Shown piece by piece: positions 41,593-50,540 of a stretch of DNA of 64,000 nucleotides. A program made the position numbers and the translations under genes. The stretch comes from Polyangiaceae bacterium. Lineage in GTDB: Bacteria; Myxococcota_A; Polyangia; Polyangiales; Polyangiaceae. Every line of letters begins with the position of its first letter. Positions within the stretch are counted from its first letter, which is position 1. The notes below the pieces were generated by a model, which worked only from the letters and a program-made list of their open reading frames with translations, was not told the origin of the DNA and made no database searches. Where the stretch lies: positions 843,501-907,500 of the forward strand of contig JAHBVX010000001.1 of the NCBI GenBank assembly GCA_019637295.1. The letters are read 5' to 3'.

Positions 41593-42195
41593 TTGAAATA
41601 TGCGGACGGCGCTCGACGGAGCGCACTTGACGGCGTTGGGACCCAGGCTCCTTGCCTGGCCGGCCGGAGGGACAATGACGCAGTCACGCAGTCACGCAGT
41701 ACTCCAGACCGGGTCCAAGCTTGCACCGGGGGCGAGTTCATCGCCGTTGGCGATCGGTGGATCGTGTCGAGCGCAGCGTGCAAGCGACTCGACCCAGCCC
41801 AAGGTTGCAACGGGTGCGCGACCGGTGGCGATGGGAAATGCACATCGGGCTACAACGCGCTGTGGGGTTGGCGCAACAAAGTGCAAGTGACGCGCTTCAT
41901 GTGGGATCTCATCGACACCAGCACCGACGGCGGGTGGGACAACGTCGACCACACCGCGGGAAGTCTCATCACGGCGATGCAGTCCATGCCGACCGGTTAC
42001 GGGGTAGACGGCTCGTGCCACGAGCCCGAACGTCCTCCGGATCAGAACTGCAACCCTGCATTCGACGGCTTTCCCGTGATCGGCGGCACTGGTTCCAGGG
42101 ACGCCTACAATCCCAGAGACATTTCGGACCTCTTGCCACAGGATCTCGCGAACGTCATGAGCATCAACTGCGTCGCCTTCGCGACGGACAACTGA
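41593..42195 (+). pseudogene. Truncated secreted-protein gene (C-terminal part)
   Basis: An open frame of 200 codons whose last ~130 look real: CKRLDPAQGCNGCATG, VQVTRFMWDLIDTSTDGG, WDNVDHTAGSLITAMQSMPT, VIGGTGSRDAYNPRDISDLL, ending NVMSINCVAFATDN. The first ~60 codons do not look like a signal or domain and cross a 2.9-copy tandem of acgcagtc (41678-41700). I read it as the C-terminal remnant of a secreted Cys-containing protein joined to unrelated DNA. A second, shifted frame from 41600 has no support. The family is not known to me. The next 107 bp to the GT39-like gene hold nothing else. Confidence 0.4.
41678..41700. repeat. Tandem acgcagtc, 2.9 copies
   Basis: Two complete acgcagtc units and a third lacking its last base lie at the 5' side of the truncated gene. 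Like the GGGCAGT arrays at 4624 and 5232, they contain GCAGT and abut a broken gene. Confidence 0.8.
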
Positions 42196-42302
42196 TGGTC
42201 TCCCAATGATTGCGTAGATGCGTCAGCTGCTCGCCACCCAGTTCTCGCGTGGCCATAGGTGTGCTCTAGTCGCGACCCGTACTGCCTTCGTTTGGGGTCG
42301 CC

Positions 42303-43937
42303 ATGCGTATTGCCCATCGCTTGCCGCTGATCGCTGCCTTGGCGCCCGTCATCGCAGCTGTCGCGATACTGATCTCGTTTCACTACTTCTTCCTGCGGGC
42401 ACCAGGTCCGATTGGGAGCGACGACGGCTACACCCTCGCGCTGGGAGAACGACTGCTCGATGGGCGGTGGCTCCCGTACGTGGACGGGGCAAGTCACCGG
42501 GGGCCGCTGCTCTACTGGCTCGCCGCGCTAGCGCAGGCCACGTTCGGGCGCTTCGAGTGGACGGGCGGCCGGTGGCTCATGTTCCTGAACTGCTTGGTCA
42601 CGGTGGCTGGTCTGACGGGCATCGGACTCGTCGCGCGTGCGCCTCTGGCCGGAGCGATCGGGGCGCTCCTGTACGCCTACCTCGTCGTGACTCTCGACCC
42701 CGGCGCGTCCTCGGGGGTCAACGGGGAGCCGCTGGCCGGGTGCTTCGCCGTGCTGGCGATCCTGGCGACGGCCTGTGGGATGTTGCGAGCCGAACCTGGA
42801 CGCCGGCGTCTGCTGTGGCTCGGCGTCGCCGGTTGTCTTTCCGCGCTGGGGGGCTTCACCAAGCAGACGGCGTTCCCGCTGTTTGCCCCGCTGATCGCGT
42901 GGGTTGCCATCGCGTCGCTCGTAGAGGCAGGGCTCACGCGTCGTGAGCGTGGGACGCAGATTGCCGCCCTCCTGCTGGGGTTCGCCATCCCCGGGCTCGC
43001 CATTGTCCTTCGCTACTGGCGCGTCGGCGAGCTCCACACGTTCTGGTACTGGTTCTACACCTACAACGCCGACGTCTACATGCAGCCGTTCGCAGACGCG
43101 CCGTTCCGCGAGGTGTTCGGAACCTACGTGCGCGCCAACCCGTGGCCCTTTGGCATCGTGTGCGGCGCCGTTGCGTTGGGATTGGTCAGGCCGGTGTTCG
43201 AGGCGGACCCGTTCCCGCGAGGACTTCCGAGGAGCTACGTCGCCCACGCTCTGGAGGTAACCGTGGCGTTGTCGACGGCCGCTGCATACGTCGCATACGC
43301 GAGCCCCAAACGGTTCTGGTTTCCCTACCAGATGCTCGTCTACCCATTCCTGTCGCTGCTGCTGGGGTTACGAGCCCACGCACTCTTCGAGCGTTCGACG
43401 GGTGGGGTAGTCGCCCGGGCATCGGGCTACCTGGTGTTCGGCGCCATGATGGTCGGATGGACTGGGTATGGTGCGAACCAGAGGCTGAAGGAGCTCGTGA
43501 GCCAGCGACGTTCCGGCGGCTGGCGCGCGGCGCGTCCGGACCCGATGTGTGAGCTGATAAACCAGCACACGGGCGCTGCAGACCCCATCTACGTCTGGGG
43601 CTTCGAGGCTGACTTGTATCTCACCTGTCGCCGTCATGTCGCCGCACGGTTCACGTACGCGACTCTGGTCGTTGGCACCGTGCCCCCGTTCTGGACGCAG
43701 CCCCGCCCGGAGCGGGTCGCGCGGGACGCGCGCCGCTTGTTGGTTTCCGATCTGAAGGCAACGAGGCCCAAGCTCATCCTGGACTTACCAGCTCGAATGG
43801 GGAACCAGTCTCTCCGGAGCGTGCCCGAGTTGGTGACCTTGATCGATCACGACTACTGCCGCATCGAGCTCGCGGCCGGGCTGCGCAAAGGTACGGCCTA
43901 TGTGCGACTCGACCAGCCAGCTTGCACCGCGCGCTGA
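42303..43937 (+). CDS. GT39/PMT-like membrane glycosyltransferase
   Basis: The 544-residue protein has about ten hydrophobic segments in its first 400 residues (LPLIAALAPVIAAVAILISF, GGRWLMFLNCLVTVAGLTGI, GTQIAALLLGFAIPGLAIVL, VFGAMMVGWTGYG) and a soluble C-terminal tail. The first loop holds GPIGSDDGYTLALGERLLDG then YVDGASHRGPLLYW, the acidic loop expected of the GT-C fold (ArnT/PMT type). Such enzymes move a sugar from a polyprenyl phosphate to lipid, protein or glycan outside the membrane. The acceptor is unknown. Codon choice looks a little less GC-extreme than in neighbours. Confidence 0.75.
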   Translation: MRIAHRLPLIAALAPVIAAVAILISFHYFFLRAPGPIGSDDGYTLALGERLLDGRWLPYVDGASHRGPLLYWLAALAQATFGRFEWTGGRWLMFLNCLVTVAGLTGIGLVARAPLAGAIGALLYAYLVVTLDPGASSGVNGEPLAGCFAVLAILATACGMLRAEPGRRRLLWLGVAGCLSALGGFTKQTAFPLFAPLIAWVAIASLVEAGLTRRERGTQIAALLLGFAIPGLAIVLRYWRVGELHTFWYWFYTYNADVYMQPFADAPFREVFGTYVRANPWPFGIVCGAVALGLVRPVFEADPFPRGLPRSYVAHALEVTVALSTAAAYVAYASPKRFWFPYQMLVYPFLSLLLGLRAHALFERSTGGVVARASGYLVFGAMMVGWTGYGANQRLKELVSQRRSGGWRAARPDPMCELINQHTGAADPIYVWGFEADLYLTCRRHVAARFTYATLVVGTVPPFWTQPRPERVARDARRLLVSDLKATRPKLILDLPARMGNQSLRSVPELVTLIDHDYCRIELAAGLRKGTAYVRLDQPACTAR

Positions 43938-43962
43938 CGCCCCGCTCTTGGCACCCTCGACT

Positions 43963-45018
43963 TCAAGCGACCCCGCCTCGCCTCCGAGTACGCGGCAGAT
44001 ACTCGAGCGCCTTGAGGATGCCGAGACGCACCGGCGAGCGATGGTGAGAGGCACCCCGCCGCGAGAGGATCTCGTCGCGGTGTGCGAGGTAGTAGTCGTA
44101 AGACTCCGCGATCATCTCGGCGTTGCTGTACGCGGGCGTGATGCCGAGGTGGTCCTTGATGGCCGATAGGTCGAAGAACATCTCTCGGCCGTACATCAGC
44201 GTGTGGTAGTCCCCGAGCGGGGACAGACCTAGCTTGCTGGTGACCTTCATGCCGAGCTGCGTGGCGCGTAGCGGCAGCGCGATGACGGGGCTCGACGAGC
44301 CGGCGTGGCGCACGAGCCCCTCGAGCAACTCGCGCATCGTCCCGAAGCGATCCGTGCCGGCCAGGTAGACCTCGCTCTCGGACCGTCGATCCGCCGCCGC
44401 GCACACCCGCGCGAGGTCGTCAGCGTGCACGAACTGGTAGCGGTTGTTGCCCGGGCCCAGCGTGAACACGGGGCTGCCGCGCCGGACCCACTCGAACAGG
44501 ATCTGAAAGATCCCGAGGCGCCCGTGGCCGAGGATGGTCCGCGGCCTCACGATGCTGACGCTCAGCCCAGCGTCGATGAAGCGCGCGGCGAGGCGCTCGC
44601 CCTCGAGCTTGGCGTGGCCATAGGCCTCCCGCGGGCGCGGCGGCGTCTCCAGGGTGACCGGGTTCGCGTCGGGCACGCCATAGATGGCGCTCGACGAGAC
44701 GAGCACGACCTTGCGCACCTTGGCGGCCGCACACGCTTCCAAGAGGAGGCGGGTGCCCTCGACGTTCACCGACCAGAACTGCTCCCGGTCCTTGGCCAGC
44801 GGCACCTGCGCTACGTTGTGGTGCACCACCTCGACGCCCGCGAGCGCGCGCTCGATCACGGCGCGATCGCGGATGTCTCCCAGCACCAGCTCGGTCTGCG
44901 CGGGACGGTCGGCGTTCTCGACCAGATCCAGGATCCGAACCCGGTCCCCGCGCCCGAGCAGATGCTGCACCAGCACCTCGCCAAAGAAACCCGAGCCCCC
45001 AGTCACCAGCGTCGTCAT
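43963..45018 (-). CDS. NAD(P)-dependent epimerase / 3-beta-HSD-like protein
   Basis: The 351 residues form an extended SDR: VTGGSGFFGEVLVQ (nucleotide-binding GxxGxxG), LVLGDIRD, then VHHNVAQVPLAKD, catalytic VLVSSSAIYG and YGHAKLEGE (YxxxK), and ivRPRTILGHGRLG-like VSIVRPRTILG. It matches sterol/3-beta-HSD-type dehydrogenases more closely than sugar epimerases because of the R-P-x-x-I-x-G run and YQFVHADDLAR. A second, related dehydrogenase is at 51999. The sequence alone does not tell the substrate. It ends tail to tail with the GT39-like gene, 25 bp apart. Confidence 0.85.
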   Translation of the reverse strand: MTTLVTGGSGFFGEVLVQHLLGRGDRVRILDLVENADRPAQTELVLGDIRDRAVIERALAGVEVVHHNVAQVPLAKDREQFWSVNVEGTRLLLEACAAAKVRKVVLVSSSAIYGVPDANPVTLETPPRPREAYGHAKLEGERLAARFIDAGLSVSIVRPRTILGHGRLGIFQILFEWVRRGSPVFTLGPGNNRYQFVHADDLARVCAAADRRSESEVYLAGTDRFGTMRELLEGLVRHAGSSSPVIALPLRATQLGMKVTSKLGLSPLGDYHTLMYGREMFFDLSAIKDHLGITPAYSNAEMIAESYDYYLAHRDEILSRRGASHHRSPVRLGILKALEYLPRTRRRGGVA

Positions 45019-45145
45019 CCCGAGGCTCCTCTACCACGGCGACTCCGCAGGCTGGCTCGCGGGAATCGAGCGGAGCGACCGGCGTCCATAAGTCCGCCTG
45101 TCGCCAACCACTCACCGAGCACCAGCCGAAGGAACGGAGCCCACC

Positions 45146-46528
45146 ATGAGCCAGCTGCGGACCATTCAACTGCTTGGAATTGCGGTATTTTCTGCCGTGC
45201 TGGCCTTCGGCGCCTGCGGCGGCGACTCGGACGAGCCGGGCGCCGGAGGAAAGGGCGGCGCGGACTCCGGCACGGATGGCAGCAGCCCGGACTGCAAGGG
45301 CGTAGGCATCACCTGCGCCGAGGACGGCGACTGCTGCACCAAGAACTGCGACCCCACCGCCAACGTGTGCTCCAAGACCCCCGGCACGTGCATCGCGGCG
45401 GGCGACGGCTGCTCCATCGGTCCGGACTGTTGTTCTTTTGCCTGCGTGGACGGCAAGTGTTCGAGCAGCCAGTGCATCGAAGACAACGCAGCGTGTGCGG
45501 CGGACGGCGAGTGCTGCAGCGGGAAGTGCGACTCGGGCACCTGTACGCCGCTGAACACCGCGTGCAAGACCTCGGGCAACCCCTGCGCGGGTCACGGTGA
45601 CTGCTGCTCCAAGTACTGCACCGGCGGCAAGTGCTCGGCCACGCCCTCGTACTGCACCCAGAGCGGCGACGCTTGCGCCAACGACTTCGAGTGCTGTGGC
45701 GGCAAGTGCAGCAAGGCGAGCGGCTCCACCCTCGGCACCTGCAGCGTCGCGGACGCATCCGGCGCGGGCGGCTGCCTGACCGCCGGCGAGGTCTGCGCTG
45801 GCGGGGCCGTGTACGAGGGCGGCACGCTGCCGATCTGCGGCGGCGCGTGCTGCAGTCGTGCGTGCTACCCCTATGGACCCACGGGCGTGCTCATCTGTCA
45901 GCCGCCGAGCGGCTGCGCTCCCACCGGGGAGACCTGCCAGGACGACGTGGACTGCTGCGGCTCGGCCACACTACCGGACGGCCTGACCGCCAAGATCACG
46001 TGCAGCAAGGCCTCGGGGGCGACCGTGGGTCGCTGCAATCAGGGTACGGGTTGCACGCCGGCGGGCGGCATCTGTCGTCTGCAGAGCCAGTCGTGCAACG
46101 AGAACGCCAACTGCTGCTCGGGTAACGTGCTTCAGAAGAACACCTGCAAGCAGGACAACCTGGGCATCCCGCGGTGCCTGGCGGCAGAGGTGGACTGCAC
46201 GGATCCGAGCGGCTACGTGGGCAAGGCGTGCTCGACGAGCGCGGACTGCTGCAACCTGCCCTGCGTGCCGAACCCCGGCGGCAACCCGCCCCTCGTCTGC
46301 GGCAGCGCCTGCGTCGACGCTGGCGGCGCGTGCACCACCGCGGCGGACTGCTGCGCGGGCCTACCCTGCACCGTGCCACCGGGCTCGACCCAAGCGGTGT
46401 GCGGCGATTACCCCGAGCAAGACGGCGGGCTCCCGTGCGCGACCTACGGCCAGGCTTGCACCGTGGCGGGGGATTGCTGCAACAATATCCCATGCACCAA
46501 CGGCGTCTGCATGGCACCCGTGCGCTGA
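45146..46528 (+). CDS. Cys-rich repeat lipoprotein
   Basis: The leader of this 460-residue protein ends in SAVLAFGAC (lipobox), then a Gly/Ser linker, then about ten disulfide modules of the form C-x5-C-x4-GDCC-x3-C-x4-G-x-C (CAEDGDCCTKNCDPTANVC, CAADGECCSGKCDSGTC, CAGHGDCCSKYCTGGKC, CTVAGDCCNNIPCTNGVC). The repeated CC with spaced partners resembles Dickkopf/knottin-like modules and animal toxin folds; myxobacteria have several such surface proteins with unknown targets. Near its 3' end another lipoprotein gene starts in a different frame (46492), overlapping by 37 bp. Confidence 0.8.
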   Translation: MSQLRTIQLLGIAVFSAVLAFGACGGDSDEPGAGGKGGADSGTDGSSPDCKGVGITCAEDGDCCTKNCDPTANVCSKTPGTCIAAGDGCSIGPDCCSFACVDGKCSSSQCIEDNAACAADGECCSGKCDSGTCTPLNTACKTSGNPCAGHGDCCSKYCTGGKCSATPSYCTQSGDACANDFECCGGKCSKASGSTLGTCSVADASGAGGCLTAGEVCAGGAVYEGGTLPICGGACCSRACYPYGPTGVLICQPPSGCAPTGETCQDDVDCCGSATLPDGLTAKITCSKASGATVGRCNQGTGCTPAGGICRLQSQSCNENANCCSGNVLQKNTCKQDNLGIPRCLAAEVDCTDPSGYVGKACSTSADCCNLPCVPNPGGNPPLVCGSACVDAGGACTTAADCCAGLPCTVPPGSTQAVCGDYPEQDGGLPCATYGQACTVAGDCCNNIPCTNGVCMAPVR

Positions 46529-46881
46529 TCCTCGCCGCGCCGCTGCTCGCGGCCCTGCTCGCGTGTCGCTCCAAGGCCACCAGCACCGAGGCGACCGGCG
46601 GCGGCGCCGCTACGGGTACGCCCGCGCAGGCGCCGGGTCCCGGCGGAGGAGTGACCATCACCCAGAGCGGCGACGGCGGCGTCTCGGTCAGCGGGGGAGC
46701 GCCCATGAAGGGCGATCCCAAGGTCTGCGCAGCCTATCAGGCGTGTTGCTCGCACCCCGAGATGGGGCTCTTCTGCGCGCTGACCCAGGCCGCGGTCAAG
46801 GGCGACTGCAAGCGCGCCCTCGACGGGGCTCGCTCCCACCTCGACGAACGCGGCCTCACGGCTCCTGCGGGCTGCAAGTGA
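46492..46881 (+). CDS. Small lipoprotein overlapping the Cys-rich gene
   Basis: ATG 46492 gives 129 residues: a leader with an Arg/His n-region (MHQRRLHGTRALILAAPLLA, then ALLAC lipobox), a Thr/Gly spacer (TEATGGGAATGTPAQAPGPG) and a compact domain with four Cys (DPKVCAAYQACCSHPEMGLF, CALTQAAVKGDCKRAL, DERGLTAPAGC). Two of the Cys are adjacent, as in the upstream repeats. The 37-bp overlap with the previous gene in another frame implies co-expression. Function unknown. Confidence 0.7.
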   Translation: MHQRRLHGTRALILAAPLLAALLACRSKATSTEATGGGAATGTPAQAPGPGGGVTITQSGDGGVSVSGGAPMKGDPKVCAAYQACCSHPEMGLFCALTQAAVKGDCKRALDGARSHLDERGLTAPAGCK

Positions 46882-46928
46882 CCCAGCGAAGGATTGCCCT
46901 GGCGCTGCGTTGCGCTAGCTTCACGCGA

Positions 46929-47675
46929 GTGAAGGTGCGACTGGCTCCGTCTCGGTGGTGGCCCCTGCTGCCCCTGCTGCTCGCGCTCTCGGCCTCGAGC
47001 TCGCCAGCCTTGGCGCAAGGCGCCCCGTCGTCGAAGGCCGCTTCGGCCCAGGCGGCGAAGAAGCAGCTCGCCGCGACCAAGGGCGCGCTGGCGGCGCTCG
47101 GCTCGGCGCGCCACCCGGGCAAGCTGGACGGTAGATCGCGGCTGCTGTTCGACCAGGCGCTGCGCGCGCTAGCGGAAGGCAAGCACGAGGCGGCGCAGCA
47201 ATCCTTGGGCGAGCTGCTGCGCGGCAGGTCGCACGCCGAGGCTCGCAACCTCGGCCGCTACCTGCTGCTTCGCTCGTATCACGGTGACGCGCTGATCTCG
47301 AGCTTGGCCGGGCGAGCTCATCGCACGAGCGCGCAGCGCGCGGCGCTGAACGCTCACCACAAGGCGCTCCTTCAGCTGCGCGCCAAGACGAAGGCCGAGC
47401 CGACCCTCTTGGTCGTGCCCATTTTGAAGCTGCTGCCCACGGGCCCCGACGCCTTCTCCAAGCGAGAGGTCGAGCTCGAGGTCACGCGGGACGACGTCGA
47501 GGCGGCCGTGGCGCACGCGAAGGAGCGCTTGGAGCAGCTCGCGCAAGCGGACGAGGTGCTGCTGCTCGACCTGCAGTCCGCGTTGGCCGAGAAGAGCGCG
47601 CCGCTCCAGCTCGCGACGCGACTGCTGAAGGCCTTCGACGAGACCGCCGCCAGCGTGACGCGGAACGTGCGCTGA
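46929..47675 (+). CDS. Exported helical protein of unknown function
   Basis: GTG 46929 gives 248 residues with a Sec signal (RWWPLLPLLLALSASSSPAL, AQ). The mature part is predicted helical with Ala/Leu/Arg heptads (AAKKQLAATKGALAALGSAR, LLFDQALRALAEGKHEAAQQ, SLGELLRG, AAVAHAKERLEQLAQADEVL), suggestive of a TPR-like or coiled-coil periplasmic protein. It follows the small lipoprotein by 47 bp. No motif identifies a role. Confidence 0.65.
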   Translation: MKVRLAPSRWWPLLPLLLALSASSSPALAQGAPSSKAASAQAAKKQLAATKGALAALGSARHPGKLDGRSRLLFDQALRALAEGKHEAAQQSLGELLRGRSHAEARNLGRYLLLRSYHGDALISSLAGRAHRTSAQRAALNAHHKALLQLRAKTKAEPTLLVVPILKLLPTGPDAFSKREVELEVTRDDVEAAVAHAKERLEQLAQADEVLLLDLQSALAEKSAPLQLATRLLKAFDETAASVTRNVR

Positions 47676-47764
47676 GCCCTGTTGCGCAGGCTACGTCTGG
47701 CTGACGCCCTGACGTCGCGCCCGGGCTTGACCGCGACGTCGGTTCACGCCGCCGCGGAGCGAAC

Positions 47765-48571
47765 TCACCGTGAGCGACGCAAGCGCTCGAGCTCCGCGCG
47801 CAGCGACTCGTTCTCGGCGGCGAGGCCCTCAGCGCGCTTGGCTTCGTCCTCAGCGCGCTTGGCTTCCTCCTCGGCTTGGCGAAGTGCGGCGTCACGGGCT
47901 TCCACCAACTCCGCGACCATGCCGTTCAGCTTGCCCACCAGCTCGTCCATGAAGAGCAAGGGAGCGGTGCCGTGGTAGAAGCGGAGCATTCCGCTCTCGA
48001 TCGTGAGCGCCAAGCCGAGCACCTCGGAGGTCAAGCGTCCAGCCTGGGGCACGACGCGTTCGTAGCTCGACGACCCCGGCGTGAGCCGATAGCCGTGGAT
48101 GCGTCCGCGAGGCCGGTCGAACACGAAGTACTCGGGGATGCCGAGTCGCGCGTAGCGCACGACGTTCGTCTCGAAGTCCTTCCTCGCGTCGCCTCCGACG
48201 TGGACCTCGATCACCAAGTCGAGGCCCTTGCCCTCCTGGGCGACGATCCAGCTCGAGCGATCGTGGGACTCGACCTCCGTCACGGCCAGGATGTCGGGGC
48301 AGAAGCGGGCCTCTCCCGGATAGTAGGTGACCAGCTCGCTCGACACGTACACGCGGCGCCCGATGCTGCGGAAGAACTCGTCGAGCGCGTCGCGCGCGCG
48401 CTCCTTGGGCTTGCGGTGCGTGTCCCCCTCGGGCGGATGCAGGTCGAGCGGCATGTCCGTCGGGAGCGACCCCACGAGCCGCTCGCGCTCGGCGGGCGTC
48501 AAGCGATCCCAGATCTCCTGTGGGGGCGCGCGGGGGTCCGCGGGGTCGATGATCCAAGCGGCCTCGGCCAT
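47765..48571 (-). CDS. Uma2-family nuclease with a C-terminal coiled coil
   Basis: The 268-residue protein carries the PD-(D/E)xK core of Uma2 (DUF820): ARFCPDILAV (the D), LDLVIEVHVGGDARKDFE (E-x-h... K) and ARLGIPEYFVFD. Uma2 proteins are numerous in cyanobacteria and myxobacteria; their targets are unknown. The last ~50 residues form a coiled coil (ARDAALRQAEEEAKRAEDEA, KRAEGLAAENESLRAELERL) as in other long members. ATG 48577, two codons upstream, is also possible. Confidence 0.85.
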   Translation of the reverse strand: MAEAAWIIDPADPRAPPQEIWDRLTPAERERLVGSLPTDMPLDLHPPEGDTHRKPKERARDALDEFFRSIGRRVYVSSELVTYYPGEARFCPDILAVTEVESHDRSSWIVAQEGKGLDLVIEVHVGGDARKDFETNVVRYARLGIPEYFVFDRPRGRIHGYRLTPGSSSYERVVPQAGRLTSEVLGLALTIESGMLRFYHGTAPLLFMDELVGKLNGMVAELVEARDAALRQAEEEAKRAEDEAKRAEGLAAENESLRAELERLRRSR

Positions 48572-48717
48572 GCGCATGGAGCTTACCACGCGGCGAGAGC
48601 GACCGTCAGGCGGGATGACGGCGAGCTGCGCGAGAGAGCGCTGGCGAGCTCGTGCGCCGACAGCCGAGCCCGCGTCGAGGTGGTGCTGACTGCTCGCAGC
48701 CGAGTACAATACCCGGG

Positions 48718-49029
48718 ATGACCCACGCACCCCAGCCGCTCACCATCAAGTTCGACAAGCCGGGCTTCTTTCTGACGGATGTGCGGCTGGTCGTGAGCTT
48801 GGACGGCGCGCCGATCCATGACGGGAGTTTCGCGAGCGGCTTCGAGGTCACCGTGCAGGTGCCCCCGGGCGAGCACACGCTCGAGACGCACCTCGACCTC
48901 GGGGTGTTTGGGCGCAAGCGTCGCAGCGTGCTCACGCTCTCACCGGCGGCTGGCTGGGTAGCGTCCCTGAGCTATAGCCGGCTCTGGGGCAACTTCAGCA
49001 AGAAGGTGGAGCTTCGAAGGGTGGGCTGA
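48718..49029 (+). CDS. Small beta-rich protein, 103 residues
   Basis: From ATG 48718. There is no signal peptide. The sequence is nearly all beta (PLTIKFDKPGFFLTDVRLVV, SLDGAPIHDGSFASGFEVTV, VPPGEHTLETHLDLG, LSYSRLWGNFSKKVELRRVG), including a PPGEHTLE turn like that of PEGA and carboxypeptidase-regulatory domains. A likely single immunoglobulin-like fold. No partner gene; the Uma2 gene is divergent, 146 bp away. Confidence 0.6.
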   Translation: MTHAPQPLTIKFDKPGFFLTDVRLVVSLDGAPIHDGSFASGFEVTVQVPPGEHTLETHLDLGVFGRKRRSVLTLSPAAGWVASLSYSRLWGNFSKKVELRRVG

Positions 49030-49076
49030 CGGGGCCAACGGGGGCCCGCCCCCGAGACGTCTTCGAAGACATCGCC

Positions 49077-50540
49077 TCAACGCGGGGCGCTGGCGAACGC
49101 CTGCGCGTTGCGACGCGCCAGCGCCATGATGGTGCCCTGGGGGTTTACTCCAGGTGAGTCGCACAGCATGCTCGCGTCGTTGATGCGCAGGTTCTCGTAG
49201 CCGTAGAGTCGCCCGAAGCTGTCCGCCGCGCACTCGCTCTCGTCTTCCCCCATCGGGCAGGACGAGAAGGCGTGCACCGTCACCAGGCCGAGGCCCGTCT
49301 TGGGCAGAGGCTCCGTGAGCCAGCGCGCGGCCGCCGAGTCCGTCTCGATGGACGGCAGCCCCGCGACCGAGGGATGTACGGCCTTGGCGCCCGCGGCCAA
49401 GAGCAGCGCCGCGAGCCGCGCGAGACCGGCGCTCAAGTGAATGACGTCCTGCTCCGACAGTCGATAACCGATGAGCGTGGAGTCCGCGCCGAAGAAGGCG
49501 GGGCGCACCCAGCCGCGCCCGCTGCCGCGCACGCCGACATAGTAGTGTGCGAGCTGCCGGTGATGCCTCATCTCGTCGCGATTCTCGCGCCAGTTCTCGG
49601 CCAGCGTCATCGCGAGCTGACCCGGGGTGCAGAAGGCGCCGCCGAGCGAAAGCTCTGGCCAGAACTCTTTGACCTGTAGCAGCGGCAGGACATGAGCGTG
49701 CGCATCCACGTTCTCGTCGAACCGAGCAGCCACCTTCAGGTAGGGATGGACGCGCAGGGTGTTGCCGACGCGCCGGCGGATGCCGCTGCGCCGCAGCAGG
49801 GAGGGCGTCTCCGTGGGACCAGCGCACACGAACACGTGCTCGGCCTCGAAGCGGAGCAACTCGCTCGACCCGTCTGGGTTCGTGCGACGCGCGATGACGC
49901 CCGTACAGCGCTTTCCCCGGGTCAGGAGCTGCAGCACACGCACGCCGGCGATCACGCGTGCGCCCGCGGCGCGCGCCTGAGGGAGCACGCTGCGGCTCAT
50001 GCCAGACTTCGCCCCGGTAGGGCAGCCCTGTGCGCAAGCGTTGGTGCTCTGGCAGCCCGGCGCCGCGCGGGGAACTTCCTGGTACGACCAACCCATGCGT
50101 TCGACGCCGCGTGCGAACAGCTCCGTGCTGCGCGGCCAGGGACGGTCGCTCGTCCCCACGCCGAGCGCCTCCTCCGCCCAGTCGAAGTGGGGCGCGAGCT
50201 CCTCTTCGCTCGCGTCGGCGAGCCCGTACTGCGTCTTCCAGCGGAGCAACACCTCGCGTGGAGCGCGATGCCAAAATCCGCTGTTGATCTCGGTGCTGCC
50301 GCCGACGCAGCAGCCCTCGACGTAGCCAATGGGTGTGCGCCCAAGGATGGGCGTCATCCCGCCGCGCCGATACAGCGCGCGCATGGCGCGGGGGGCGGGC
50401 GCTCCGTAGTCCGTCAGGGCGTGCTCGCGGCCCTCTTCGAGCACGATGACGTCGAGTCCGGCCCGCGCCAGCTCGAGCGCCGTGACCGAGCCACCGGCGC
50501 CCGAGCCGATGACCAGCACCTCGGCGTCACGCTTCGGCAA
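49077..50540 (-). CDS. GMC-family FAD oxidoreductase
   Basis: The 487 residues start with the FAD dinucleotide fold EVLVIGSGAGGSVTALELAR, with VEGCCVGGSTEINSGFWHRA (GMC signature region) and the Cys-containing CQSTNACAQGCPTGAKSG common in bacterial GMC oxidases. The C-terminal part has VHAFSSCPMGEDES, then INDASMLCDSPGVNPQGTI (catalytic His and Asn region). It oxidises an alcohol. The TTG at 50540 overlaps the previous gene by 14 bp; GTG 50519 is an alternative that trims seven residues. It is the third gene of an operon with a 3-beta-HSD-like dehydrogenase and a flippase fusion, hinting at a sterol, hopanoid or polyprenol substrate. Confidence 0.85.
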   Translation of the reverse strand: MPKRDAEVLVIGSGAGGSVTALELARAGLDVIVLEEGREHALTDYGAPAPRAMRALYRRGGMTPILGRTPIGYVEGCCVGGSTEINSGFWHRAPREVLLRWKTQYGLADASEEELAPHFDWAEEALGVGTSDRPWPRSTELFARGVERMGWSYQEVPRAAPGCQSTNACAQGCPTGAKSGMSRSVLPQARAAGARVIAGVRVLQLLTRGKRCTGVIARRTNPDGSSELLRFEAEHVFVCAGPTETPSLLRRSGIRRRVGNTLRVHPYLKVAARFDENVDAHAHVLPLLQVKEFWPELSLGGAFCTPGQLAMTLAENWRENRDEMRHHRQLAHYYVGVRGSGRGWVRPAFFGADSTLIGYRLSEQDVIHLSAGLARLAALLLAAGAKAVHPSVAGLPSIETDSAAARWLTEPLPKTGLGLVTVHAFSSCPMGEDESECAADSFGRLYGYENLRINDASMLCDSPGVNPQGTIMALARRNAQAFASAPR

